NCBI RefSeq assembly: GCF_000300515.1
Contig: NZ_AMSI01000014.1
Location: 62,001 to 126,000, forward strand
Length of the DNA: 64,000 nt
Direction: 5' to 3'
Source of the DNA: Nitratireductor indicus C115
GTDB lineage: Bacteria > Pseudomonadota > Alphaproteobacteria > Rhizobiales > Rhizobiaceae
Shown here: positions 49,221-59,100 of the stretch, one piece after another
How the letters are laid out: each line of letters starts with the position of its first letter
How positions within the stretch are numbered: position 1 is the stretch's first letter
Notes under the pieces: model-generated
Told to the model about the DNA's origin: nothing
What the model saw: the letters and a program-made list of their open reading frames with translations, nothing else
Databases searched by the model: none
Made by a program: the position numbers and the translations under genes

Positions 49221-49469
49221 TACTGTCCTCCCAATAGGTGATCGCGGATTGCGCAACGGCGCATGAAATCGACGTTCCCGACCCGTGGAGCAGACAACTT
49301 CTCCTCATGCCCACCCCACAGGCAAATCGGCGCATGTTTTCAATGCGACGAGACCGGCGCAGATTGCGGGTCTCCCTTCCCATGCGCGATCATAACCCGA
49401 GTCATAGCATTGACCTTTCCGCACACAACCAATTATTTTCGCACAAACTCGGTACAAAAACGTACAGAC

Positions 49470-50381
49470 ATGCGCTCATTCTCCTGGGACGATCTTCAGT
49501 TTTTCCTCGCTGTGGCAAGAACCGGGCAGCTTTCCGCCGCCGCCCGGAAGCTGCGTACGAACCATGTCACGGTCTCCCGCCGGATCGACCGGCTGGAGCA
49601 ATCGCTGGCTGCCCGACTCTTTGAGCGCAACCCGCGCGGCTATGTCCTGACTGCAGCCGGCGAAAAGCTCGTGGAGAGGGCCGAAGCCATCGAGCGGGAG
49701 GCGGCAGGGGTGGAGAGCGAGGTGGCCGGCGGCACCGCTCCCGTGAGCGGTGTCGTGCGCATTAGCACCTTGGAAGGATTCGGGAATTTCTTCCTGGCAG
49801 ATCGATTACCGAATCTTGCCCAATCGTTGCCCGCCCTGTCGATCGAGCTGCTCATCATCCAGCAGATCGTCTCCCTGTCACGGCGCGAAGCGGACATGTC
49901 GGTAACCCTTTCGACCGCCCGGACGAACTCCCACCACTATGAAAAGATTTCGCTTTACCGGCTGTTCCTCTACGCCTCACGCGACTATCTGGAGCGGCAT
50001 CCGCCGGTGCGCAGGAAGGCCGATCTCGCCAATCACCGGATCATCGGATATATCGAGGACATGATCTTCACGCCGGGCCTGGACTACCACCGGGAAATCC
50101 TGCCCGGGGCCCGTGCATTCTACCAAAGTTCTAGTATCCATGCCCAGCTCGCGGCAACGCGAAAGGGGCTCGGCCTGTGCGTGATGCCGCACTTCATGGC
50201 ACGCCACTATCCCGATCTCGTGCCGGTCATTCCAAAGGAGATTCATCTGGAGCGCTATTACTGGTGCATCGCGCATCAGGACATGGCGACAGCACCGCGC
50301 ATCCGGATGCTGACCGACTTCATAAAGACCGAGGCCAAGAAGGCCGAAGCCGATTTCCACGGCCAGGCCCTCCTGGATTGA
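49470..50381 (+). CDS. LysR-family transcriptional regulator
   Basis: A 303-residue regulator. Winged helix at the N-terminus (MRSFSWDDLQFFLAVARTGQLSAAARKLRTNHVTVSRRIDRLEQSL) followed by the effector-binding domain. The variant linker and domain resemble LysR proteins in the GcvA/ArgP-like wide group but the effector is not apparent. The ATG at 49470 starts the conserved part; the upstream open frame is not supported. Divergent, 249 bp, from the liv-type operon, the standard layout for a LysR regulator and its target. Confidence 0.88.
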   Translation: MRSFSWDDLQFFLAVARTGQLSAAARKLRTNHVTVSRRIDRLEQSLAARLFERNPRGYVLTAAGEKLVERAEAIEREAAGVESEVAGGTAPVSGVVRISTLEGFGNFFLADRLPNLAQSLPALSIELLIIQQIVSLSRREADMSVTLSTARTNSHHYEKISLYRLFLYASRDYLERHPPVRRKADLANHRIIGYIEDMIFTPGLDYHREILPGARAFYQSSSIHAQLAATRKGLGLCVMPHFMARHYPDLVPVIPKEIHLERYYWCIAHQDMATAPRIRMLTDFIKTEAKKAEADFHGQALLD

Positions 50382-50427
50382 GTGCTTCATCGCAGGCCGG
50401 GCATATCTTCCCGACCCGTCATGGGTT

Positions 50428-51678
50428 TCAGCTTCTGCCCAGTGCCAGGGCGGAAGGATCGATATCCGGTTTGCGCCCATCCAAGATGTCCGCGAGAACG
50501 CGGCCCGAACCGCAAGCCATGGTCCAGCCCAGCGTGCCATGACCGGTGTTGAGGAACAGGCCTTTCACCGGAGAAGCGCCGATATAGGGCGGGCCATCGG
50601 GGGTCATCGGGCGCAGGCCGCACCAGAAGCTCGCTTCACGAACATCGCCACCTTCGGGGAACATGTCCGTGAACGAGTGTTCGAGAGCCAGGCGGCGCGG
50701 ATGGCGCGGCGTGAGATCGTAGCCAGCAAGTTCCGCTGTCCCACCGACGCGAATACGGTCGCCAAGGCGGGTAATCGCGGTTTTGTAGGTCTCGTCCATG
50801 ACCGTGGAAACCGGCGCGGCATCCGCGTTACGCACCGGCAGGGTGAGCGAATAGCCCTTGACCGGGAAGACCGGGATGCGGATGCCAAGCGGCTTGAGAA
50901 GCAGAGGCGAATAACTGCCAAGCGCCACCACCACCGCGTCGGCTTCCATCAAGCCGCTGGAGGTCCGGACGCCAAGGACGCGACCGCCTTCGGTGACGAT
51001 TCCGCCGATCTCCGTGCTCCAGTGAAAACGCACGCCAAGGCCTTCGGCGATTGCCGCCAGACCTTCGGTGAAGAGACGGCAATCGCCGGTCTCATCGCCG
51101 GGCAGACGCAATCCGCCCACGAAGCCCGCTTTTGCAGACGCCAGACCCGGCTCACGAGCAATGCAACCGGCCCGATCGAGCACTTCATGCGCCACGCCGA
51201 ACTCGTTCAGGACCTCGACATCCTTGCCGATGCCATCAAGCTGGTCCTGCGTGCGAAACAGCTGAAGAGTTCCCTGGCTGCGCTCATCATAGCCCAGCCC
51301 TTCCTCCGCACGAAGCGCGCGCAGGCAGTCGCGGCTGTATTCGGCGATCGGCACCATGCGCGCCTTGTTGCGGGCATAGCGGACTGAGGTGCAGTTTCGC
51401 AGCATCTTCAGCATCCACAGCCACATGGCCGGGTCGAGATGCGGACGCACGACCAGAGGACCGTGGCGCATCAACATCCATTTGACCGCCTTGAGCGGGA
51501 TGCCGGGGCCGGCCCAAGGTGCAGAATAACCGGGCGAAACCTGCCCGGCATTGGCAAAACTCGTTTCCAGCGCGGGACCAGGCTGCCGGTCGACGAGCAC
51601 GACTTCATGGCCGGCCTTGGCCAGATAATATGCGGTCGTCACGCCAATGACGCCGCCCCCGAGAATGAGCGTTTTCAA
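50428..51678 (-). CDS. dadA: D-amino acid dehydrogenase
   Basis: FAD enzyme that oxidises D-amino acids, mainly D-alanine, passing electrons to the membrane. The 416-residue protein starts with [29 protein letters not shown] and has [31 protein letters not shown], the DadA signature, then GTLQLFRTQ and the C-terminal [18 protein letters not shown] and [17 protein letters not shown]. Translation begins at a TTG (51678) behind an AAGGACACAGAG stretch. No alanine racemase gene is adjacent. Convergent with the LysR gene. Confidence 0.92.
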   Translation of the reverse strand: MKTLILGGGVIGVTTAYYLAKAGHEVVLVDRQPGPALETSFANAGQVSPGYSAPWAGPGIPLKAVKWMLMRHGPLVVRPHLDPAMWLWMLKMLRNCTSVRYARNKARMVPIAEYSRDCLRALRAEEGLGYDERSQGTLQLFRTQDQLDGIGKDVEVLNEFGVAHEVLDRAGCIAREPGLASAKAGFVGGLRLPGDETGDCRLFTEGLAAIAEGLGVRFHWSTEIGGIVTEGGRVLGVRTSSGLMEADAVVVALGSYSPLLLKPLGIRIPVFPVKGYSLTLPVRNADAAPVSTVMDETYKTAITRLGDRIRVGGTAELAGYDLTPRHPRRLALEHSFTDMFPEGGDVREASFWCGLRPMTPDGPPYIGASPVKGLFLNTGHGTLGWTMACGSGRVLADILDGRKPDIDPSALALGRS

Positions 51679-52054
51679 CTCTGTGTCCTTGCGATCGAAA
51701 AGCCATGCGGCATGCCGCGGCGAGCGGGCATGTCCGGGCTTCTTCCCAAAATGTCGAATGCGGTTCAGGTGCCGACACTTTCACTGCGCGCGCGGGCGCC
51801 GGCTGCTTGGGAGTGTGGCCCCCTGGTAGCGAAACCGCTTGGCCTCACGCCAGGGGCTGTAGGGATGCCATCAGGCCACCCGCATGATTGAAAAAGCGGC
51901 GGCGGCGAGCATCAATCGCAAGGATGATCGACATGTCTGCAATCGCGCGGTTGCGTTGAAGCCGCTCTGTACCTCAAGTTCGGAAAGGTTTCCAGCCCCC
52001 TGGCATATTCAAATTAGGCCAGCAACGATGTCCGGGATGTCCACTGCCCACCGC
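51679..52054. other. 376-bp intergenic region between dadA and the TSUP permease gene
   Basis: No coding sequence convinces me here. A nested structure is visible: CCCCTGG (51820-51826) pairs with CCAGGGG (51850-51856) and encloses AGCG-AAAC-CGCT (51828-51839). It might be an upstream leader RNA element of dadA, though it matches no riboswitch family I know. The rest is unremarkable GC-rich sequence holding the dadA promoter. Confidence 0.35.
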
Positions 52055-52798
52055 TTACAGAAGGCGCAGGAAGAAGACGAGGCTCATCACCGCGCCCACG
52101 AGAATGACGATCCCGCGCACCACGGAAGCGGGCAAGGCGCGGGCGAGCGGCGCGCCCGCATAGCCGCCGATGGTGGCCGCCGCCATCATGACGACCGCCT
52201 GCGGCCAGGCAACGATGCCCGCAAGCGCAAAAGTGGCGACCGAAATTGCGGAAAGAATGAAGGAAAGCCCGTTCTTGAGGCCGTTCATCGCGTTCAAATC
52301 CCGCATTCCCCAGAAGGAGAAAAGCGCCAGAAGAACGATCCCCAGCCCGCCATTGAAATATCCGCCATAGACGGCGACGGCCAGGGTGCCGAGCCAGCCT
52401 TCCCTTTGCTCGCCGCCCTGCCCGCGCGCCCATGCCTGCATCCTTGAACCGAAAGCAAAGATCAGCGTGGCGGCGGCAAGCAGGAACGGCACGACGATGG
52501 AAAATGCCTCATTGGACGAAACGAGCAGAAGCAGCGAACCGACCAGACCACCCGCGGCCGTCAACAAACCGATGCGCAAAAGCCGCTTGCGATCGAAAGC
52601 CGCCAGTTCCTTGCGAAAACCGACAGCTCCCCCGAGATAGCCGGGGAACACGGCAACGGCGCTCGTTGCATTGGCCGCGACAACCGGAACACCCGTATAG
52701 ACAAGGGCCGGAAAGGTGAGGAAGGTGCCCCCTCCCGCGACCGTGTTCAGGGTTCCCGCGAAGAAGGCCGCGAGCGCGAGGATGACATAGTTCGTCAT
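52055..52798 (-). CDS. TSUP (TauE/SafE) family membrane transporter
   Basis: A 247-residue integral membrane protein with about eight hydrophobic helices arranged in two halves. LAAFFAGTLNTVAGGGTFLTFPALV near the N-terminus and GGYFNGGLGIVLLALFSFWGM in the second half are the repeated TSUP signatures. The family exports sulfite, sulfoacetate or other small anions; the substrate is unclear here. The ATG at 52798 starts the first helix. It stands alone between dadA and the AraC regulator gene on the same strand. Confidence 0.85.
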   Translation of the reverse strand: MTNYVILALAAFFAGTLNTVAGGGTFLTFPALVYTGVPVVAANATSAVAVFPGYLGGAVGFRKELAAFDRKRLLRIGLLTAAGGLVGSLLLLVSSNEAFSIVVPFLLAAATLIFAFGSRMQAWARGQGGEQREGWLGTLAVAVYGGYFNGGLGIVLLALFSFWGMRDLNAMNGLKNGLSFILSAISVATFALAGIVAWPQAVVMMAAATIGGYAGAPLARALPASVVRGIVILVGAVMSLVFFLRLL

Positions 52799-52917
52799 GA
52801 AGGGCTTCCCGAATAGCGTGACACGCAAGGTCTAGACCGGTTCACCGTTTCATGGAAACGCTGTCCCTCTCCATCCCCTTGTTTTGCCACTGCATCGGGC
52901 GGCACGCGGTCCGAATT

Positions 52918-53871
52918 TCAGGAAAGCATCATCTGCCGGCGATACTCGCCGGGGGAGCAACCGACCTGCTGCTTGAACAGACGGGAGAAGTGGGCGACGT
53001 CGCCGAAACCGCGTCTGAAGCAGATCTCGGCAATGGACATCTTCGTTCCCGGTGCGCGCAGGTCCGCCTTCACCGCCTCGATACGCAGGTCGCGCACCCA
53101 TTGGCCGAGCGTGCGCTCGGTATCGCGGAAGAGCTCATGCAGATAACGCACGGAGATGCCGCAGCAGCGCGCGATCAGATCGGGATCGAGTTCTCGCCGG
53201 TGAAGGTTGGCGCGCACGAAATGTTCCACACGGCTCAGATGCGCCGCGCGCACGGAGGACCCGCCCGAGGTGAGCGTGCGTTCGTCCGCATGGATCGACA
53301 GCGCCAGAAGATCGACCAGTTGCAACCCCACCGCAGCACGGGCTTCCTCGTTCATCGCCTCGAAACGCTGGGGGATGTGGTGAAGCATATCCACGAACAG
53401 GCCGGAGATACCGCCACGTGCCGTGAACTGCATACCGCAGAAGCGGTCGGGCGAGCGGATGCGGCCGCCAAGCGCGGAAGCCTCGACCTTCATCACCCAA
53501 AGGTCGGCGCGCTCGCCATAGCTGAACTCATAGGGTTCATGGCTGCGCTCGATGATGTAACCGCCCGGCTTGCAATAAACCTCGCGACCCGACTGGGAGA
53601 AAAAGACCTCGGTCTTCATCGGTATGGTGATGAGGAGGTGCTCCTGCTCGTCGCAGGTGAGATGTCGGGGATGGCGGTGATAGGAAAGCGCCTCGGAGCG
53701 CAAGCGTGACAATGACACGCCGCCCAGCGACCACTCCTCCAGCCGGCCACCGAAGCGATCCGGCTCCCGGAAGTGCAGGTCGAGAGGGAAATAGGCCTGC
53801 GCTATCGCGCTGTGCCAGTGCACACTGCGATTTGCAGGATCAACTCCGCTTGTCGATATCAGCGTCCTCAT
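52918..53871 (-). CDS. AraC-family transcriptional regulator
   Basis: A 317-residue regulator. The N-terminal half is a sensor resembling the AraC-binding-like domain of FeaR-type proteins (WSLGGVSLSRLRSEALSYHR, HLLITIPMKTEVFFSQSGREVYCKPGGYIIERSHEPYEF). The C-terminal half has the two helix-turn-helix units (IARCCGISVRYLHELFRDTERTLGQWV and IAEICFRRGFGDVAHFSRLFKQQVGCSPGEYRR). It is divergent from hyuB across 212 bp with a perfect 16-bp palindrome, so it probably activates hyuBA. Confidence 0.9.
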   Translation of the reverse strand: MRTLISTSGVDPANRSVHWHSAIAQAYFPLDLHFREPDRFGGRLEEWSLGGVSLSRLRSEALSYHRHPRHLTCDEQEHLLITIPMKTEVFFSQSGREVYCKPGGYIIERSHEPYEFSYGERADLWVMKVEASALGGRIRSPDRFCGMQFTARGGISGLFVDMLHHIPQRFEAMNEEARAAVGLQLVDLLALSIHADERTLTSGGSSVRAAHLSRVEHFVRANLHRRELDPDLIARCCGISVRYLHELFRDTERTLGQWVRDLRIEAVKADLRAPGTKMSIAEICFRRGFGDVAHFSRLFKQQVGCSPGEYRRQMMLS

Positions 53872-53930
53872 CCGGCAATCTCCTCATTGCAGGATAGGAT
53901 AGAAACAGCCGGCGCACAAACGCGGTGCAG

Positions 53931-53946
53931 GCCCAGTGCACTGGGC
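53931..53946. promoter_or_regulatory. Perfect 16-bp palindrome in the AraC-hyuB intergenic region
   Basis: GCCCAGTGCACTGGGC reads the same on both strands. It lies 60 bp from the AraC-type start and 138 bp from the hyuB start. It may be an operator for hyuBA, although AraC proteins more often use direct repeats. Confidence 0.45.
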
Positions 53947-54083
53947 GACAATATATCCCGCACTGACGCGCAAAGACATGCGCGGCTTCCCGTTCCTACT
54001 GTTGCCGAGGAACAAAAAACAAACAGGAACGACATGGAGGAGGCTCGTGCCTGCACGGCGGATTCCATGCGTCCGCGAAAGGC

Positions 54084-55868
54084 ATGAGGATGGAACAGAT
54101 CGTCAAGAAACAGGAGCAGGCATCGGGGAGCGGCGTGGACCCGATCACGCTTTCCGTGGTGCGCGGAATTCTCGAAACCACACAGCGCGAAATGACGCTT
54201 TCGCTTGAGAAAACGGCACGCTCGAGCGTCTTCAACCTGGCGCATGACTATTCGACGGCGCTCTTCAACGCGACGCCCGAAATGATCCTGCAGGGGCAGG
54301 ATATCCCGATCCATCTGGGATCGCTCATTCCGGCGATGAAAGTCGTGTCGGCCTATTTCGGCGACGACATCCACGAGGGCGACCTGATCCTGCACAACGA
54401 CCCCGCCTATGGCGGCAGCCACGCCATCGACACCTGCATGTACAAGCCCGTCTTCTACAAGGGCGAGCTTGTCTACTGGACGGTCTGCAAAGGGCATTTG
54501 ACGGATATCGGCGGACCGGTGCCCGCTGGCTACAATCCCGATGCCAAGGAAATCTACGCCGAATGCCTGCGCATCCCCCCGGTCAAGATCTGGGACAGGG
54601 GCAAGCCGCGCAACGACGTGCTCAACCTGCTGCTGACCAACATGCGCGCGCGCCGCGACCAGGAAGGTGATTTCAACGCGCTGATCGGCGCCTGCCAGGT
54701 GGGCGAACGCAACCTCATCCGAATGCTCGACAAATACGGCAAGGAGCAGGTGGACGCCTGCATCGAGGAGCTTCTGGTGATGGCGGAGCGGCAGATGCGC
54801 ACGCTGATCCGCTCCGTGCCCGACGGCACCTATGAAGGCACGGCCGTTCTGGAGGATGCCGGGCATGGTTTCGGCGATTTCGACATCACGGCCAAAGTCA
54901 CCATCAAGGACGACAATTGCCATATCGAGATTTCGAGCCCGCCGCAGGTGCCCTATTTCATCAATTCCTACGAGGGCAATTCCTATTCGGGCGTCTATCT
55001 CGGCCTGATGATGTTCGCCCAGCTTCCGCCGCCCTACAATGAAGGGCTCTATCGCTGCGTGAGCGTGAACATGGGACCGAAGGGCACGCTGTGCAACGCC
55101 AAGGAACCGGCGCCGCACATGAACTGCACGACAACGCCCATGGAAACCTTGACCGACGCGGTGCGGCTGGCCTTCGAAAAAGCCATGCCCTCGAAGGTCG
55201 CGGCCTCATGGGGGCATGCCAACGGCCTCAACATCGCCGGCTGGGACAGGCGTCACGACGAGGAATATGTGACGATGGTGCTCGCCACCATCATCTCGGG
55301 CGCCGGCGCGACACCACAACAGGACGGCTGGCACGCCTGCGGGCCCGAATGCTGTTTCGGCGCGCTGACGTCCGGCGACGTGGAACTGCTCGAACATTCC
55401 TACCCGATCGTCATCCATCGCTATTCGCTGATGATCGACAGCGGCGGTGCGGGGCTCTACCGCGGCGGCTCCGGCACAGCCTGGGAGGTGGAGCCGCTCG
55501 ACAGCGACATGACCTTCATCATGTTCGGTGAAGGACGCCGTATTCCAGCACTTGGGGCAGCCGGCGCGGAATCGGAAATGACCGAAACCAAGGTCGGGCG
55601 TCTCGAACTCAAGCGCGACGGCAAGGTTGAGACCATCCGCAACAACACGATTGGCGTCATCAAGCCGGGCGAGACCGTGACCAATATGAATCCCGGCGGC
55701 GGCGGTTATGGCGATCCCAGAAAACGCCCTGTCGAGAAGGTGATAGCCGATATCAAGCTGGGGCTCGTCTCGCTGGAAGGCGCCAAGCGCGACTACGGTG
55801 TCGTTATCGCGGACGAAAAGACCCTGAAGGTCGATCTGGAGGCGACGCGCAAGCTGCGCGCGGCCTGA
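54084..55868 (+). CDS. hyuB: Hydantoinase B / oxoprolinase family protein
   Basis: A 594-residue subunit of the HyuA/HyuB (N-methylhydantoinase, 5-oxoprolinase, acetone carboxylase) superfamily, which cleaves cyclic amides or carboxylates ketones using ATP. Family features: DPITLSVVRGILETTQREM at the N-terminus, HLGSLIPAMKVV, GDLILHNDPAYGGSHAIDTCM with the metal-binding acidic/His cluster, KGHLTDIGGPVPAG, and the C-terminal NMNPGGGGYGDP. Starts at ATG 54084 (or 54090). Follows the AraC gene divergently; hyuA comes 27 bp later. Substrate unknown: hydantoin, 5-oxoproline or another cyclic amide. Confidence 0.9.
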   Translation: MRMEQIVKKQEQASGSGVDPITLSVVRGILETTQREMTLSLEKTARSSVFNLAHDYSTALFNATPEMILQGQDIPIHLGSLIPAMKVVSAYFGDDIHEGDLILHNDPAYGGSHAIDTCMYKPVFYKGELVYWTVCKGHLTDIGGPVPAGYNPDAKEIYAECLRIPPVKIWDRGKPRNDVLNLLLTNMRARRDQEGDFNALIGACQVGERNLIRMLDKYGKEQVDACIEELLVMAERQMRTLIRSVPDGTYEGTAVLEDAGHGFGDFDITAKVTIKDDNCHIEISSPPQVPYFINSYEGNSYSGVYLGLMMFAQLPPPYNEGLYRCVSVNMGPKGTLCNAKEPAPHMNCTTTPMETLTDAVRLAFEKAMPSKVAASWGHANGLNIAGWDRRHDEEYVTMVLATIISGAGATPQQDGWHACGPECCFGALTSGDVELLEHSYPIVIHRYSLMIDSGGAGLYRGGSGTAWEVEPLDSDMTFIMFGEGRRIPALGAAGAESEMTETKVGRLELKRDGKVETIRNNTIGVIKPGETVTNMNPGGGGYGDPRKRPVEKVIADIKLGLVSLEGAKRDYGVVIADEKTLKVDLEATRKLRAA

Positions 55869-55895
55869 TCCCTTCCCCATTTCAAGGACAAGACC

Positions 55896-57974
55896 ATGAA
55901 CAGCAAATACAGGCTCGGCATCGATGCCGGCGGCACCTTCACAGATTTCGTTCTGGCGGAACAGACCGGCGGAAGCCGACTCTACAAGACGCTTTCCACG
56001 CCAGCAGACCCGACGCTTGCCATCCGCAACGGGCTGGCGCTGATCGCCGAGGATCTGGGTGTGGCGCTGGAGGAGATCATCCCGAATTGCGACCTGTGCA
56101 TCAATGGCACGACAGTCGGTCTCAACGCGCTGATACAGCACAAGGGCGCGCGCACCGGACTGATCTGCACGGCGGGGCACGAGGATTCCATCGAGATCCG
56201 CAACGGCCACAAGGAAGACGGCTATCGCTATGACGCGGAATATCCGCCGGCGGTGATGCTGGTGCCGCGCAATCTGCGCAAGGGCGTGCGCGAACGCGTC
56301 CTGTCAAACGGTACGGTGCGCACGCCCATGGAAGAAGAGGATGTGCGGGCGGCCTGCCGGGCCTTCATTGAAGAGGGCATCGAGACGGTCGCGATCTCCT
56401 TCGTCTGGTCGGTGCTCCATCCCGATCATGAAAAGCGGGCAGCGGAGATCGTGCGCGAGATGATGCCCGATGCACTCGTCACCATCGGTTCGGAACTCTA
56501 TCCGCAGGTGCGCGAATACACCCGTACCTCCACCGCCATCACCAATGCCTATCTGGCGCCGATCCTGAAAAACTACGTGACTGCGGTCGACGCCTATTTC
56601 CGTTCGCTCGGCGCCAGGGCGCCGGTGCGCTATTTCCAGTCCAACGGAGGGCTCGCCACGGGCAATGTGGTGGCCGACCGCTCGGTCTATGCCATCAATT
56701 CGGGTCCGGCCTCCGCGCCGCGTGCCGGCCTGCATGTGACAGAGCCGTTCGACGAGAAGAACGTCATTACCGTCGACATGGGGGGAACCTCGTTCGACAT
56801 CACACTGACCTATGAGGGCGTTACCAACCTCAACAAGAATATCGACTTCCTGCGCTACCGGATCGGGGTTCCGATGATTCAGGTGGAAACGCTGGGAGCC
56901 GGCGGCGGCTCCATCGGCTGGATCGACGACATGGGTCTCCTGCAAATGGGGCCGCAGAGCGCCGGTTCCGACCCGGGACCTGCCTGCTACGGACGAGGCG
57001 GGGTGGAGCCCACCACGACGGATGTGAACCTGGTGCTCGGCTATCTCAACCCGGACGGGCTGGTCGGCGGGCGGCTGCCGCTCGACAAGGCCAAGGCAGA
57101 GGACGCCATACGCAGCAGGATCGCCGAACCTCTCGGGCTCAGCCTGGAGAAGGCCGCCTATGGCATGTTCACCATCGTCAACGCCAACATGGTCAACGGC
57201 ATCCGTCGTGTCTCCATCGAGCGTGGCTATGATCCGCGCGACTTCGTGCTGGTTTGCGCCGGTGGGGCGACCGGCGCCCATATCACGGCCATTGCACGCG
57301 AGATGGGCATTGACCGCATCATCGTGCCGAAGCTCGCCTCGGGCCTGTGCGCCTTCGGGCAGATCATCTCCGATGTGAAATACAATCACATGGCAACCTG
57401 CCCCGTGCGCCTCGACAATGAGGAAGCCTATGAGCGGGTGAACGCCCTCTTCCGCCAGATCGAGCAGGAAGGCCGCGAGCATCTCCACAAGGACGGTTTT
57501 GCCGATGACCGCATCCGCATCACGCGCAGCCTCGAAATGCGCTACGTGGGACAGGTGCATGAATGCACGGTGGATGTGGAAACATTCGACATCGACGCGC
57601 AGACCGTAGAACGGTTGAAGGACGCCTTCCATCGCCGGCACGAGCAGCTCTACACCTACAGCGAACCGAAGAATACGGTCGAGGTGGTGAACATCGAAAG
57701 CACGCTCTACGGCATCGTCGACAAGCCCAGCGACGCCCGCCTTTCCTCAGGCGGCGGAGCGGACAGCGCACTCAAGGGCACCCGCATGGCAATCTTCTCA
57801 CGCGAGGGCGAGCATACCCGCACCCCGGTTTATGACGGGCGCAAGCTCGGCGCCGGGGATCGTATCGAGGGACCGGCCATCATCGAGGAAGTCACGACCA
57901 CCATCGTGGTGGAACCCGGCTGGACGGCCGTGCTGCACGAAGGCGGCTCCTACGTGATCTCGGCAAAACGGTAG
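55896..57974 (+). CDS. hyuA: Hydantoinase A / oxoprolinase family protein
   Basis: A 692-residue ATP-binding partner of HyuB. ASKHA-fold elements: LGIDAGGTFTDFVLAEQ (8-24), NGTTVGLNALIQHKGARTGLICTAGHED, then the adenine-side VDMGGTSFDITLTYEG and GAGGGSIGWIDDMGLLQMGPQSAGSDPGPACYGRGG. This phosphorylates the cyclic amide before HyuB opens it. AAGGACAAG precedes the ATG. No hydantoin transporter or racemase follows directly; the operon ends before a RIME-like repeat block. Confidence 0.92.
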   Translation: MNSKYRLGIDAGGTFTDFVLAEQTGGSRLYKTLSTPADPTLAIRNGLALIAEDLGVALEEIIPNCDLCINGTTVGLNALIQHKGARTGLICTAGHEDSIEIRNGHKEDGYRYDAEYPPAVMLVPRNLRKGVRERVLSNGTVRTPMEEEDVRAACRAFIEEGIETVAISFVWSVLHPDHEKRAAEIVREMMPDALVTIGSELYPQVREYTRTSTAITNAYLAPILKNYVTAVDAYFRSLGARAPVRYFQSNGGLATGNVVADRSVYAINSGPASAPRAGLHVTEPFDEKNVITVDMGGTSFDITLTYEGVTNLNKNIDFLRYRIGVPMIQVETLGAGGGSIGWIDDMGLLQMGPQSAGSDPGPACYGRGGVEPTTTDVNLVLGYLNPDGLVGGRLPLDKAKAEDAIRSRIAEPLGLSLEKAAYGMFTIVNANMVNGIRRVSIERGYDPRDFVLVCAGGATGAHITAIAREMGIDRIIVPKLASGLCAFGQIISDVKYNHMATCPVRLDNEEAYERVNALFRQIEQEGREHLHKDGFADDRIRITRSLEMRYVGQVHECTVDVETFDIDAQTVERLKDAFHRRHEQLYTYSEPKNTVEVVNIESTLYGIVDKPSDARLSSGGGADSALKGTRMAIFSREGEHTRTPVYDGRKLGAGDRIEGPAIIEEVTTTIVVEPGWTAVLHEGGSYVISAKR

Positions 57975-58009
57975 AGCCGACGGATGTTCGTGAAACGATG
58001 AACAGGTTC

Positions 58010-58069
58010 GAGGGGCGGCTCGCGCCCCTCATCCCCATATCGGGGCTTTCTCCCCGCAGGTGGGGAGAA
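58010..58069. repeat. RIME/REP-like block of three adjacent hairpins
   Basis: GAGGGGCG-gctcg-CGCCCCTC (58010-58030), CCCC-atatc-GGGG (58033-58045) and TTCTCCCC-gcaggt-GGGGAGAA (58048-58069) follow each other between the convergent hyuA and ansA genes. CTCATCCCC and TTCTCCCCGC resemble rhizobial RIME-type mosaic repeats. Could also end both transcripts. Confidence 0.65.
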
Positions 58070-58103
58070 GGATTGGGGCGTTGCCCGGCTATCCCCTACC
58101 GGC

Positions 58104-59099
58104 TCAGCCCGAATGCGTACCGGCGGCCTTCTCGAACTCGCGGCGGAAATCCTCGATATCCGCACCGCGCCCAAGAAGCACCGACGCAAGGATGCGAGCC
58201 TTCAGGCTGCTTAGATCACCGGAGAATATGACGCCCGCATCCGCGAGGTCCTTGCCGCCGCTGCCGCCTCCATAAATGGGGCGGGTGCGGCCCTCGTGAC
58301 AACGAGAAGCGATGATGACGGGAATGCCGCGCTCGACGATGGGAGCGATTGCCTCGGCAAAACCGTTCGGCGCATTGCCGCGCCCGAACGCCTCGATGAC
58401 GATGGCGCGCGCGCCCTGTTCGACGGCAAAATTCAGAAAAGCCGGCGAGGCGCCCATGGCGAGCTTCATCAGCTCCACCTCGGGCACGATGCGTTCCACC
58501 TTCGCGTTGAAACGTTGCGCGGGGCGGCGGTAGATGAAGACCTTCTCGCCATCCACCTCGCCCAGCTTGCCATAGGAATTGGAGCGGAAGGTATCGACCC
58601 TCGACGTGTGCGCCTTGGTCACATCGCGGCCGGCATGAATGTCCTGCTCGAAGACGATCATGGCGCCGAGCCCGCGCGCCGCAGAAAAGGCTGCAACGCG
58701 CACGGCTTCGGCAATGTTGCGCGGCCCGTCCGTATCGGGATCGCCCGCATGGCGCTGTGCGCCGGTGAAGACCACCGGCTTGTCGCTGCCAACGATGAGG
58801 TCGGCCATGTAGCAGCTTTCCTCCATCGTGTCGGTACCGTGTGTGACGACCACACCATCGCAATCGTCCGAGGCCAGCGCCTCGTCGATGTGTTTCGCCA
58901 GCGCAAACGCCAGCGGCAGATCGAAGGCGAAACTGCCGACCGAGCAGAAATCGTCGACGGTGATGTCGATACCTTCGAGGGGATCGTGCAGGCGCGACTT
59001 CAGTTCCGCGCCGCTGACATTGGCTACGACCCGGTCTGAGCCTTCCTTGCGGCTGGAGGCGATGGTGCCTCCCGTGGTGATCAATCTGATGTTGCTCAT
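58104..59099 (-). CDS. Asparaginase/glutaminase family amidohydrolase
   Basis: A 331-residue type of L-asparaginase. TTGGTIASSRKEGS with the catalytic Thr of TTGGTIAS (8-15) and VVTHGTDTMEESCYM near residue 86 with the second catalytic Thr-Asp pair and Lys further on. No signal peptide, so cytoplasmic. It lies one base after the PotD-like gene, last in the leftward operon. Besides asparagine it could act on half-amides such as those released by cyclic imide hydrolysis. Confidence 0.9.
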   Translation of the reverse strand: MSNIRLITTGGTIASSRKEGSDRVVANVSGAELKSRLHDPLEGIDITVDDFCSVGSFAFDLPLAFALAKHIDEALASDDCDGVVVTHGTDTMEESCYMADLIVGSDKPVVFTGAQRHAGDPDTDGPRNIAEAVRVAAFSAARGLGAMIVFEQDIHAGRDVTKAHTSRVDTFRSNSYGKLGEVDGEKVFIYRRPAQRFNAKVERIVPEVELMKLAMGASPAFLNFAVEQGARAIVIEAFGRGNAPNGFAEAIAPIVERGIPVIIASRCHEGRTRPIYGGGSGGKDLADAGVIFSGDLSSLKARILASVLLGRGADIEDFRREFEKAAGTHSG

Positions 59100-59100
59100 G

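Noticed and set aside
51679-52054. A known riboswitch (glycine or cobalamin type) before dadA
   Set aside because: I could not find the conserved core of either class; only a simple nested stem is visible.
56304-57641. A 445-codon minus-strand frame across hyuA
   Set aside because: Antisense to the well supported hyuA gene; His/Arg-rich with no recognisable domain.
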